A program made the translations under genes and the position numbers. 64,000 nt of DNA from positions 1,054,001 through 1,118,000 of the forward strand of contig NZ_CP006704.1 in NCBI RefSeq assembly GCF_000739375.1. The letters are read 5' to 3'. Source of the DNA: Comamonas testosteroni TK102. GTDB taxonomy: Bacteria; Pseudomonadota; Gammaproteobacteria; Burkholderiales; Burkholderiaceae_C. The notes under the pieces were generated by a model. That model was given only the letters and a program-made list of their open reading frames with translations, ran no database searches and was not told the origin of the DNA. Numbering within the stretch: the stretch's first letter is position 1; each line of letters opens with the position of its first letter. Shown here in pieces: positions 56,871-64,000 of the stretch.

Positions 56871-58103
56871 TTAATGTTCGGAGGCATGGCGGCCGATGTC
56901 CGGCCAGTGGTGGTGCAGATAGATCCAGGCGACCAGGCCGATCAGCATCATCAGAATCGAGCCGGTGGCCAGCAGTGCCGCCGAATGCATGACCAGCGGC
57001 GCGATCACACCGGCCACAAAGCCATTGGCCACCGAGCCCACCACAGCCTGCAGCGAGGAGGCCAGACCACGTCGCGCAGGGTGGATGTCCAGCACCAGCA
57101 GCGTCACCACGGGCACCATCAGCGCCCAGCCGTAGGCGAACAGGCTGATGGGAATCAAGGCCCAGCTCACATGTGCAGGCCAGATCAGATTGGCCACCAG
57201 ATTGATGATGGAGGTCACGCACATCACCAGAAAGCCGTGGCGGATCTGGCGCTTGGGCGGAATGCGTCCGGCCAGGCGGCCGCTGGTCCAGCTGCCGGCC
57301 ATGATGCCGCCGATGGTGGCGATGAAGAACCAGAAGAACTGCGTGGGCTCCAGCTGCAGGATATCGCCCAGAAAAGCCGGGGCCGACAGCAGATAGAGAA
57401 ACATGCCGTTGAACGGAATGCCGCTGGCCAGGGCCAGCAGCAGAAAGCGCGGATCGGTGAGCAAGATGCCATAGCCCTGCATCAGTGGTCTGAACTGGAA
57501 GGGCTGGCGCTTTTGCGGCGGCAGCGATTCGGGCAGGAACTTGATGTTGATGAGCCAGAGCAGCACGCCCACGATGGTCAGGAACCAGAACACGGCCTGC
57601 CAGCTCAGGTGCACGAACAGCCAGCCGCCGATCACGGGAGCCAGTGCCGGCGCAACGCCGAAGAAGATGGTGATCTGCGCCATCACGCCCTGGGCCTGGG
57701 TCGGCGGAAAGATGTCGCGCACGATGGCGCGCGAGACCACGATGCCGGCACCGGTAGACAGGCCCTGCAGCGTGCGGAAGATCACCAGCTGGGTGATGTT
57801 CTGCGACAGCGCACAGCCGGCCGAGGCGATGGTGAACATCACCAATCCCCAGAGGATGACGGGGCGACGTCCGAAGCTGTCGGCCAGGGCCCCATGAAAC
57901 AGGTTCATGAAGGCAAAACCCAGCAGGTAGGCCGACAGGGTCTGCTGCATTTCTACGGGGGTTGCGCCCAATGCCTTGGCAATGCCCGAGAAGGCGGGAA
58001 TATAGGTGTCAACCGAGAACGGGCCCAGCATGCCGAGGATGGCAAGCAGCATGGCCAGAGTCCAACGCGGTCCGCGCCAGAACGTGGAGAGGTCGTTTTG
58101 CAT
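56871..58103 (-). CDS. Bcr/CflA family multidrug efflux MFS transporter
   Basis: A 410-residue permease with twelve helices. The first helix has the family motif GPFSVDTYIPAFSGIAKALG, and motif A is ADSFGRRPVILWGL. The segment RAIVRDIFPPTQAQGVMAQI is also typical of Bcr/CflA. Such proteins export bicyclomycin, chloramphenicol or similar compounds through the inner membrane. The stop side carries no clear terminator before the helicase-side hairpin. Confidence 0.92.
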   Translation of the reverse strand: MQNDLSTFWRGPRWTLAMLLAILGMLGPFSVDTYIPAFSGIAKALGATPVEMQQTLSAYLLGFAFMNLFHGALADSFGRRPVILWGLVMFTIASAGCALSQNITQLVIFRTLQGLSTGAGIVVSRAIVRDIFPPTQAQGVMAQITIFFGVAPALAPVIGGWLFVHLSWQAVFWFLTIVGVLLWLINIKFLPESLPPQKRQPFQFRPLMQGYGILLTDPRFLLLALASGIPFNGMFLYLLSAPAFLGDILQLEPTQFFWFFIATIGGIMAGSWTSGRLAGRIPPKRQIRHGFLVMCVTSIINLVANLIWPAHVSWALIPISLFAYGWALMVPVVTLLVLDIHPARRGLASSLQAVVGSVANGFVAGVIAPLVMHSAALLATGSILMMLIGLVAWIYLHHHWPDIGRHASEH

Positions 58104-58223
58104 AGTGAGTCTTGGGTGGGCAAATACTGCCCGGAGATGTCTGCATGATGCCTGATATGGCGCGGCTCTGATGTCGGCACCCATGCTTTTGCAGATTCGG
58201 CGGCGCTCGGGCGCGGCCAAGAA

Positions 58224-58255
58224 AAAAGCCAAAGTTCCTGAGAACTTTGGCTTTT
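58224..58255 (-). terminator. intrinsic terminator of the tRNA-Lys array
   Basis: A perfect 14-bp stem AAAAGCCAAAGTTC / GAACTTTGGCTTTT with a 4-nt loop, just after the last tRNA on the minus strand, giving a U6 tail. Confidence 0.87.
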
Positions 58256-58261
58256 GAATTT

Positions 58262-58337
58262 TGGTGGGCCCTGAGTGATTCGAACACTCGACCAACGGAT
58301 TAAGAGTCCGCTGCTCTACCAACTGAGCTAAGAGCCC
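58262..58337 (-). tRNA. tRNA-Lys (CUU), copy 4 in transcription order
   Basis: A 76-nt tRNA read on the minus strand, starting GGGCTCTTAGCTCAG and ending with an encoded CCA. The anticodon loop CTCTTAA gives anticodon CUU, which reads AAG (Lys). D arm, T arm (TTCGAAT) and acceptor stem GGGCTC/GGGCCC (with one mismatch) are complete. Confidence 0.96.
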
Positions 58338-58386
58338 GCCGGATAAACCGGAGGATCAACCTGAAGAATCAGATCGAAGAAAATTT

Positions 58387-58462
58387 TGGTGGGCCCTGAG
58401 TGATTCGAACACTCGACCAACGGATTAAGAGTCCGCTGCTCTACCAACTGAGCTAAGAGCCC
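58387..58462 (-). tRNA. tRNA-Lys (CUU), copy 3 in transcription order
   Basis: Identical in sequence to the copy at 58262-58337 and exactly 125 bp from it; anticodon CUU, encoded CCA. Confidence 0.96.
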
Positions 58463-58511
58463 GCCGGATAAACCGGAGGATCAACCTGAAGAATCAGATC
58501 GAAGAAAATTT

Positions 58512-58587
58512 TGGTGGGCCCTGAGTGATTCGAACACTCGACCAACGGATTAAGAGTCCGCTGCTCTACCAACTGAGCTAAGAGCCC
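58512..58587 (-). tRNA. tRNA-Lys (CUU), copy 2 in transcription order
   Basis: Identical in sequence to the previous two copies, again with a 125-bp offset; anticodon CUU, encoded CCA. The spacer upstream of it has several substitutions relative to the other two spacers. Confidence 0.96.
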
Positions 58588-58636
58588 GCCGGAGTAAATC
58601 CGGAGGATCAATCTGAAGAATCAGACCGAAGAAATT

Positions 58637-58712
58637 TGGTGGGCCCTGAGTGATTCGAACACTCGACCAACGGATTAAGAGTCCGCTGCTCTACCAGCTG
58701 AGCTAAGAGCCC
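58637..58712 (-). tRNA. tRNA-Lys (CUU), first copy in transcription order
   Basis: Same 125-bp offset. It differs from the other three by one base in the D region (CAGCTGG instead of CAGTTGG), so it is the oldest or a separately drifting copy. Upstream, CATAAT near 58748-58753 on the minus strand could be the array's -10 element. Confidence 0.95.
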
Positions 58713-58791
58713 CACACAACGCCTGCCCTGCAAGCGAGACCGCAATTATGCGCTAATTCTGGAGGGCTTGCAGGAAAACCCGCGGGTTTTT

Positions 58792-59670
58792 TTAATCCAG
58801 TGCGTTGCGGCGTTGCAATTCCACGAACAGGCCCGCCTGGTCCAGGTCGCCCAGGCCGTTTTTCACGCCCTCGGCATAGAGCTGTTCCAGCAGGCCGGTG
58901 ATGGGTGCGTCAAAGCCGATTTCCTCGGCCGTGGCGGTGGCGTTGCGCATGTCCTTGAGCTGTACCGTCATGCGCCCGCGAGGTGCAAAGTCGTGCTTGA
59001 CCATGCGTTCGCCGTGCACTTGCAGGATGCGGCTGTCGGCAAAGCCGCCGGAGATGGCTTCACGCACCTTGGCCGGATCGGCCCCCCCGCGTTCGGCCAG
59101 CAGCAGGGCTTCGGCCACGGCACCGATGGTGATGCCCACGATCATCTGGTTGGCCAGTTTTGCGAGCTGGCCTGCGCCATGCGGGCCCACATGGGTGGCA
59201 CGGCCCAGCGCCGCAAAGACGGGCAGGGCTTGTTCGAAATCCGCCGCCTCGCCGCCGGCCATGATGGCCAGGGTGCCGGCTTCTGCGCCTAGCGTGCCGC
59301 CCGAGACCGGAGCATCCAGATGGCGCAGGCCCAGCGCGGCAAGCTTGCCGGCATGTTCACGCGCCTCGCGCGGCTGGATGGAGGCCATGTCAATGAACAG
59401 CGAGCCTTTGGGCATGGCTTCGGCCACGCCCAGGTCGAACAGCACTTCGCCCACGATGGCGCCGCTTTCCAGCAGGCTCACGGCAAAGTCCACGCCGCGC
59501 ACGGCATCTGCCGCGCTGTCGTGGATGTTCACGCCATCGGCAGCCAGCGGCTCGGCCTTGGCGCGGGTGCGGTTCCAGGCGTGGACCTCATGGCCGGCCT
59601 GGGCCAGGCGGCGGGCCATGGGCAGCCCCATCATGCCCGTGCCCAGAACGGCGATCTTCAGTGTGTTCAT
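58792..59670 (-). CDS. NAD(P)-dependent beta-hydroxyacid dehydrogenase (3-HIBADH/tartronate semialdehyde reductase family)
   Basis: A 292-residue oxidoreductase. The N-terminal GTGMMGLPMARRL is the Rossmann motif; DAPVSGGTLGAEAGTLAIMA is the substrate-binding signature and the lysine of GAGQLAKLANQM the catalytic residue. Family members reduce tartronate semialdehyde or oxidise 3-hydroxyisobutyrate. GlxR-type enzymes act in glyoxylate/allantoin breakdown, but no gene of that route is adjacent, so the substrate is open. Confidence 0.88.
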   Translation of the reverse strand: MNTLKIAVLGTGMMGLPMARRLAQAGHEVHAWNRTRAKAEPLAADGVNIHDSAADAVRGVDFAVSLLESGAIVGEVLFDLGVAEAMPKGSLFIDMASIQPREAREHAGKLAALGLRHLDAPVSGGTLGAEAGTLAIMAGGEAADFEQALPVFAALGRATHVGPHGAGQLAKLANQMIVGITIGAVAEALLLAERGGADPAKVREAISGGFADSRILQVHGERMVKHDFAPRGRMTVQLKDMRNATATAEEIGFDAPITGLLEQLYAEGVKNGLGDLDQAGLFVELQRRNALD

Positions 59671-59737
59671 GGCGTTGTTTCCCTGGAGTTATGGAACGTC
59701 AGCACGTTCTTGTGAATGACGACATGCTAAGCCCTAA

Positions 59738-60031
59738 GAGCGTGTTTACGATCTCCTCGCGCCGCGACAGTGGCTTTGCGGGATGAGATGCTAGGGGGCG
59801 CCCCCCCGCGCGCGATACCGCAGCAATAGCGCGCTATTGCGAGGATTCGCGCGGCCGGCGAGGCAACGCCGCAGACCGCCCGCAAAGCCGCTGTCCCGAA
59901 GGGTTGGAGCGAAATCGGGCGATTTCTGCGCGCTGACTCTTGCTTGCACCCTGGTGCAAGCTGCGAGCCATCGCTTCGAACTCATCCCGATTGCGCTCCA
60001 ACGCGGCTGCGTAGAGATCGTAAACACGTTC
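59738..60031. mobile_element. 294-bp structured inverted-repeat element, MITE-like
   Basis: The ends are GAGCGTGTTTACGATCTC (59738-59755) and the reverse complement of GAACGTGTTTACGATCTC (60014-60031), 17 of 18 matching. Inside are two arms. Arm A: CGACAGTGGCTTTGCGGG at 59765-59782 with its near-complement at 59879-59896 (16/18), around a perfect 18-bp palindrome at 59823-59840. Arm B: 17-bp segments at 59903-59919 and 59986-60002 (16/17 complementary), around a 9-bp stem with 2-nt loop at 59942-59961. No transposase gene and no clear target duplication are seen. It fills most of the 513-bp gap between the dehydrogenase and guaC genes. Confidence 0.65.
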
Positions 60032-60109
60032 TGAAGCAGCCCGCAATCGCGGTCATGACCACAGATCAGTTGTGCGTGGGGGATGCGGAAAATGCAGGGC
60101 CACAAACAA

Positions 60110-60133
60110 CAAGGGCAGCCTGAGCTGCCCTTG
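60110..60133. terminator. hairpin downstream of guaC
   Basis: A perfect 10-bp stem CAAGGGCAGC / GCTGCCCTTG with a CTGA loop, about 50 bp after the guaC stop on the minus strand. U runs are short on the minus side, so termination strength is uncertain. Confidence 0.6.
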
Positions 60134-60183
60134 ATGCTTTTTTTGGAGGTTCACCTTCGCGCTGGTGAGTCGCGCCTGGCGGC

Positions 60184-61161
60184 CTACATCAGCAGATGCT
60201 CGCCGGCGTTGTCGCCGCCGAGGATGACGTAGTTGACCTTGCGGATGTCCATGAGCTTGGTGCCGCCTGCGTAGCTGATGGAGGACTGTACGTCCTGCTG
60301 CATCTCGACCAGCGTGTTCATCAGCGGGCCCTTGACGGGCTCGAGAATGCGCTTGCCTTCCACATGCTTGTACTCGCCCTTGTTGAAGTCGGAGGCCGAG
60401 CCGTAGTACTCCTTGAACAGCTGGCCGTCCACTTCCACGGTCTTGCCGGGCGACTCTTCATGGCCCGCGAACAGGGAGCCGATCATCACCATGGTGGCAC
60501 CGAAACGGATGCTCTTGGCAATGTCGCCGTGGCTGCGGATGCCGCCGTCGGCAATGATGGGCTTGGTCGCCACGCGGGCGCACCACTTGAGCGCCGACAG
60601 CTGCCAGCCGCCCGTGCCGAAGCCGGTCTTGAGCTTGGTGATGCAAACCTTGCCGGGGCCCACGCCGACCTTGGTGGCGTCCGCACCCCAGTTTTCGAGG
60701 TCGATCACTGCTTCAGGCGTGGCGACGTTGCCGGCAATCACAAAGGCCGCAGGGATCTTGGCCTTGATGTAGGCAATCATGTTCTTCACGCTCTCGGCAT
60801 GGCCGTGGGCAATGTCGATGGTGATGTATTCGGGGCAGATGCCGTCGGCCACGAAGCGGTCTACCGTTTCGTAGTCGGGTTGCTTGACGCCCAAAGAAAT
60901 GGAGGCAAACAGTCCCTTGGACTGCATGTCCTTGGTGAAGGCCACGTTGTCGATGTCAAAACGGTGCATCACATAGAAGAAACCGTTTTGTGCCAGATAA
61001 GTGCAGATCTTCTCGTCCACCACCGTCTTCATGTTGGCGGGCACCACGGGCAGCTTGAAGCTGCGGTTGCCCAGCACGACGCTGGTGTCACATTCCGAAC
61101 GGCTTTCCACGCGGCATATGCGGGGCAGCAGAAGAATGTTGTCGTAGTCGAAGATTTCCAT
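60184..61161 (-). CDS. guaC: GMP reductase
   Basis: A 325-residue enzyme that converts GMP and NADPH to IMP and ammonia. It belongs to the shorter GuaC form without CBS domains: [20 protein letters not shown] near the N-terminus, the catalytic Cys in [20 protein letters not shown], and [20 protein letters not shown], the phosphate-binding region. It complements purine salvage but is far from the urate genes at 12-18 kb. Confidence 0.95.
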   Translation of the reverse strand: MEIFDYDNILLLPRICRVESRSECDTSVVLGNRSFKLPVVPANMKTVVDEKICTYLAQNGFFYVMHRFDIDNVAFTKDMQSKGLFASISLGVKQPDYETVDRFVADGICPEYITIDIAHGHAESVKNMIAYIKAKIPAAFVIAGNVATPEAVIDLENWGADATKVGVGPGKVCITKLKTGFGTGGWQLSALKWCARVATKPIIADGGIRSHGDIAKSIRFGATMVMIGSLFAGHEESPGKTVEVDGQLFKEYYGSASDFNKGEYKHVEGKRILEPVKGPLMNTLVEMQQDVQSSISYAGGTKLMDIRKVNYVILGGDNAGEHLLM

Positions 61162-61270
61162 GGTTCCAAGCTCCGGAAAAGGTCACGGCGGGAATCTCAC
61201 CCACCTCAATTTTCAAGGATAGGCGCTTGGCTTGGAGCCCGGTTTTCGGCAGTGCCGGCATGCAGCAGGC

Positions 61271-61305
61271 AAAAAAAACCGGACCTCAAAAAACTTGGGC
61301 CCGGT
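61271..61305 (-). terminator. intrinsic terminator of the tetR gene
   Basis: On the minus strand, ACCGGGCC pairs with GGTCCGGT (one G-U pair), followed by a U8 run. It lies about 70 bp after the TetR stop. Confidence 0.65.
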
Positions 61306-61374
61306 GATTGATTCTATACGGCGTCGGCGCAAATCGTATGTTCCGACATCGTTATGAGGGTTATAAGGATTTTC

Positions 61375-62007
61375 TTATAGGGCTGCCTTGTCCTGCGTCT
61401 CGCCGGCTGTGCCATAGACCCGCATGAAGGCATCCACAGCGTGCTCGGTGCACAGGGCAATCTCCTGCGCAGAAGGGGCGGGCAGATGCTGGAACATGAA
61501 GCGCGGCAGCAACTCGGCCTCCAGCAACGCCAGCAGGTGATGGCGCATGACCTCGGTGTCTGCATTGCGCAGCAGGCGGCGCTCGATGCCCTGCTGCAAA
61601 AAGGCATTGATGGCGGCGTTGCCGCGCGCCGGTCCCATGTCCCAGCAGCGCTGGCCGATATTGGCGCGCCCGCCTTCGCAGACCAGCAGGCGGCGCACGG
61701 CCATCACCTCCGGCGAGTACAGCAGGCCCAGGAAACGCTGGCCAAAGTTGCGCAGCGTCTGTGCCGCATCGTCATTGCTGGCCTGCAGCGCCAGCATGGT
61801 GTTCTGGAAGTCGGCCTCGGAGGCCTGGAACATCACCTCCAGGAACAGCGCTTCCTTGGACGGAAAGTAGTTGTAGAGCGTGGCCTTGGAGCCGCCCAGC
61901 CGCGTGCAGATCTCGGACATGGAAGTGCGCTCGAAGCCCAGTTCGCCAAAGGTGGCCGCTGCAACGTCAATGATGGCTTGTCGCTTTTCTTCCGTTTTGG
62001 TGCGCAT
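61375..62007 (-). CDS. TetR family transcriptional regulator
   Basis: A 210-residue regulator from the ATG at 62007. The helix-turn-helix is at about residues 10-55 (FERTSMSEICTRLGGSKATL followed by YNYFPSKEALF); the C-terminal part, with an AefR-like segment, binds ligands. It is divergent from the efflux operon, and a perfect 15-bp palindrome overlaps the operon promoter, so it most likely represses it. Confidence 0.93.
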   Translation of the reverse strand: MRTKTEEKRQAIIDVAAATFGELGFERTSMSEICTRLGGSKATLYNYFPSKEALFLEVMFQASEADFQNTMLALQASNDDAAQTLRNFGQRFLGLLYSPEVMAVRRLLVCEGGRANIGQRCWDMGPARGNAAINAFLQQGIERRLLRNADTEVMRHHLLALLEAELLPRFMFQHLPAPSAQEIALCTEHAVDAFMRVYGTAGETQDKAAL

Positions 62008-62053
62008 GGAGCGAAATGTCCTCGGGTGGTTGTGATGTCTTTCAGTGTAGCGC

Positions 62054-62095
62054 TTGCGATCTTGAATCCTGAAAATATATACTGTACCGTACAGT
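62054..62095 (+). promoter_or_regulatory. efflux operon promoter with TetR operator
   Basis: TTGCGA (62054-62059), an 18-bp spacer and TATACT (62078-62083) form a promoter towards the efflux genes. The perfect palindrome ACTGTAC-C-GTACAGT (62081-62095) overlaps the -10 end and start site, the classical position for TetR repression. Confidence 0.7.
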
Positions 62096-62113
62096 TCATT
62101 ATTAAAGTATTTC

Positions 62114-63610
62114 ATGACTCAATGCATAGCCGCCGCGCCGCAGAGGACTCGGCGTGGGCGCCATGGCTGGTGGGTTCTGGGCTTGCCTGCGCTACTGGCA
62201 GCCTGCGCCCAGGTTCCCGAATGGGAGGGCAAGGCCGTGCTGGCGCAGCCCGTGCCCGAGACTCTGCAGGCTGCAAACCATGCCCCGCCCATGGACTGGC
62301 CCACCCAGCAATGGTGGCAGCGCTATGGCGATGCACAGCTCGATCAGCTGATCGCCCAGGCTCTGGAGGGCGCTCCCGATATGGCTGCCGCCGCAGCCCG
62401 CGTGCAGCAGGCCCGGGCCATGCTGGGTGTGAGCGAAGCGGCCTCTGCGCCGCAGCTTTCCGCCCGCGCCTCGGTCAGCGAGGACAAGCTCAGCTACCAC
62501 CATCTGACGCCAGAGGCCTTCGCGCCGCGCGGCATGAATGACTATGGCCGCGCCACGCTGGACCTGAGCTGGTCGCTGGACCTGTGGGGCAAGCAGCGCG
62601 CCGCCGTGGCCGCCGCTGCCGGCGAGCTGGCAGCGCGCGAGGCCGATGCAGCCCAGGCGCGTCTCTTGCTGTCGAGCAATGTGGCCCTGGCCTATGCACA
62701 GCTGCTGCGCCTGGCTGCCAATGTGCAGACGCTTGAGCAATCGGTGCAGGTACGCCGGACCACGGCCGAGTTGTTTGAGCAGCGCTATGCCAACGGGCTC
62801 GAAAACCAGGGCAGCGTGCACAGCGCCAGGGCGCGTCAGGCCGCGGCACAGGCCGAACTGGCACAGATGCAGGAACAGGTCGCCTTGCAGCGCAACAGCA
62901 TTGCTGCGCTGATGGGAGCCGCTCCCGATCGTGGTGCGGCTATCGCGCTGGATGCCGGGCGCCTGCAATCACCGTGGCAGCAGCAATGGGCCTTGCCGCC
63001 GCAGTTGCCGGCGCATCTGCTGGGCCGTCGCCCCGATGTGGTGGCCGCCCGCCTGCAGGCGCAGGCGCTGGAGTCGCGCGTGGCATCGCAGCAGGCCGAG
63101 TTCTATCCCGATGTGAATCTCAGCGCCTTTGTCGGCGTGCAGTCGCTGGGCCTGGACATGCTGACCCGAAGCGGCTCCGGCATCGCCAGCCTGGGTCCGG
63201 CCGTCAGCCTGCCGATCTTCAATGGCGGCCGTTTGCGCTCGCAGCTGGGGGCCGCGCGTGCCCGCTATGACGAGGCCGTGGCCCAGTACCGCAGCACGCT
63301 GAACCGGGCCTTGCAGGAGGTGGCGGACAACGCCGTCAGCCAGCGAGCGCTGCAGCAGCAGCTGACGGCCATGCAGCAGGCCGTGACGGCCGCGACCGAG
63401 GCACATCGTGTGGCGCGCAACCGCTATGAGGGCGGTCTGGCGCGCTATCTCGATGTGCTGTCGGCGGAAGACCAGCTGCTGGCCAGCGTGCGCCAGCTGG
63501 TCGATGTGCAGTCGCGTGCCCTGACGCTCGATATCGGTCTGCACCGCGCACTGGGCGGCGGCTGGAGCGAGTCCGCCGGCGCTCCTGATGCGACCGCGCC
63601 AAAGGCCTGA
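62114..63610 (+). CDS. efflux transporter outer membrane factor (OprM/NodT lipoprotein family)
   Basis: A 498-residue TolC-like outer membrane lipoprotein. A basic N-terminus precedes a hydrophobic stretch and the lipobox LAAC, then two repeated coiled-coil segments (ALEGAPDMAAAAARVQQARA and ARYDEAVAQYRSTLNRALQE) as in OprM/NodT. It forms the exit duct of a tripartite pump with the membrane fusion protein that follows 125 bp later. The inner-membrane pump gene is beyond the window. Confidence 0.93.
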   Translation: MTQCIAAAPQRTRRGRHGWWVLGLPALLAACAQVPEWEGKAVLAQPVPETLQAANHAPPMDWPTQQWWQRYGDAQLDQLIAQALEGAPDMAAAAARVQQARAMLGVSEAASAPQLSARASVSEDKLSYHHLTPEAFAPRGMNDYGRATLDLSWSLDLWGKQRAAVAAAAGELAAREADAAQARLLLSSNVALAYAQLLRLAANVQTLEQSVQVRRTTAELFEQRYANGLENQGSVHSARARQAAAQAELAQMQEQVALQRNSIAALMGAAPDRGAAIALDAGRLQSPWQQQWALPPQLPAHLLGRRPDVVAARLQAQALESRVASQQAEFYPDVNLSAFVGVQSLGLDMLTRSGSGIASLGPAVSLPIFNGGRLRSQLGAARARYDEAVAQYRSTLNRALQEVADNAVSQRALQQQLTAMQQAVTAATEAHRVARNRYEGGLARYLDVLSAEDQLLASVRQLVDVQSRALTLDIGLHRALGGGWSESAGAPDATAPKA

Positions 63611-63734
63611 GCCGCTTTCCTGAACTGAATCACGACCTACGCACAACGGGTTCAGGCAAGACGACTGTCTCAGCAGGCAGACCGTGATTGCAATCCCGTT
63701 TGCGTAAGTCCCATGAATATTTCCAAGGTTTTGT

Positions 63735-64000
63735 ATGACTGAAAACGCTTCTTCCGTGAACGCGAATCCTGCTGCGCGCGAACAGCGCCGCAACCGGCTG
63801 CTGGCCGCGCTGGCAGGTGTGGTGCTGCTTGCCGGTGGGGCCGCCGGCGCCTATTGGTGGCTGCATGCCTCCCACTTCGTCTCCACCGACAACGCCTATG
63901 CGGCGGCCGAGGTGGCACAGGTCACGCCGTCCATAGGCGGCACGGTGCTGGAGGTGCTGGTCAGGGACACCCAGGCCGTCAAGCAAGGCGATGTGCTGGT
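63735..64000 (+). CDS. HlyD/EmrA family membrane fusion protein, 5' part only
   Basis: The first 88 residues are visible, starting MTENASSVNANPAAREQRRN, and the frame runs off the window end. A basic N-terminus leads into one transmembrane helix (LLAALAGVVLLAGGAAGAYW), then the EmrA-like segment STDNAYAAAEVAQVTPSIGG and the start of the biotinyl-lipoyl domain (VLEVLVRDTQAVKQGDVLV). It would link an inner-membrane MFS pump to the outer membrane factor. Confidence 0.9.
   Translation, partial: MTENASSVNANPAAREQRRNRLLAALAGVVLLAGGAAGAYWWLHASHFVSTDNAYAAAEVAQVTPSIGGTVLEVLVRDTQAVKQGDVL

Noticed and set aside
58775..58793. AAAACCCGCGGGTTTT palindrome after the dehydrogenase gene as a terminator
   Set aside because: The stem has no real loop and overlaps the region where the tRNA promoter is expected; termination is possible but not well supported.
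59791..60105. Open frames of 60-105 residues over the structured element
   Set aside because: They are rich in Arg and Ala, follow the inverted repeats rather than a domain, and have no ribosome-binding site. The palindromic structure explains the sequence better than coding does.

Overview
The window looks like chromosomal DNA of a high-GC betaproteobacterium of the family Comamonadaceae, most likely Comamonas. This rests on protein style, on gene orders (ribF-ileS-lspA; rpsP-rimM-trmD-rplS; orn divergent from an M48 protease) and on short AGCGCT/GCAGCTAT-type intergenic repeats that I associate with this family from memory. No database search was run. The first gene (DUF3422 family, 3' end only) and the last (EmrA/HlyD-type membrane fusion protein, 5' end only) are cut by the window edges.

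Layout. 1-11.1 kb: DUF3422 protein, an SDR with an altered active site, a DMT exporter, a NUDIX hydrolase, a Na/Pi cotransporter-PhoU fusion, a small membrane protein, then lspA, ileS and ribF. 11.3-18.1 kb: an HNH nuclease followed by a purine (urate) degradation island with two near-identical purine/guanine-type deaminases, a cytoplasmic and a Tat-exported 5-hydroxyisourate hydrolase, an MFS permease, a divergent LysR regulator, OHCU decarboxylase and a bestrophin channel. 18.3-20.7 kb: a PimC/PimD-like acyl-CoA dehydrogenase pair. 20.9-29.1 kb: YceH, PurN, DUF1653, an RsmB-like rRNA methyltransferase, a fatty acid desaturase, a divergent DUF2917/MocR pair sharing a repeated operator-like motif, a secreted four-cysteine protein, and L33/L28. 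29.4-36.8 kb: trxB, ftsK, lolA, brnQ and rarA. 37.2-40.7 kb: a branched-chain amino acid ABC transporter (livHMGF) without its binding protein. 41.2-45.5 kb: DUF47-Pit phosphate uptake, a degenerate GGDEF-EAL protein and a TM2 protein. 45.8-48.1 kb: the S16-RimM-TrmD-L19 cluster. 48.2-56.7 kb: NudL, CobD/CbiB-like protein, lytic transglycosylase, RsgA, PhhB, M48 protease, oligoribonuclease and a DEAD-box helicase. 56.9-64 kb: a Bcr/CflA exporter, four tandem tRNA-Lys(CUU) genes, a beta-hydroxyacid dehydrogenase, a 294-bp structured inverted-repeat element, GMP reductase, and a TetR-controlled tripartite efflux operon.

Most genes are ordinary core genes. The parts most worth a second look are non-coding: (i) the 294-bp element at 59738-60031, with 18-bp terminal inverted repeats and two internal palindromic arms, which resembles a non-autonomous mobile element; (ii) a terminator-type hairpin with a U run 13 nt upstream of the DEAD-box helicase start, a candidate attenuator; (iii) an intrinsic terminator between rpsP and rimM together with a promoter at the trmD/rplS junction, which would uncouple ribosomal protein synthesis from RimM/TrmD; (iv) three copies of a 9-mer between DUF2917 and MocR; and (v) an exactly 125-bp periodic tRNA-Lys array. 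On the protein side, the SDR with Ser/Arg in place of Tyr/Lys, the inactive-looking GGDEF-EAL protein and the Tat-exported hydroxyisourate hydrolase paralogue stand out. I saw no CRISPR array, prophage, complete insertion sequence or clear novel defence system.
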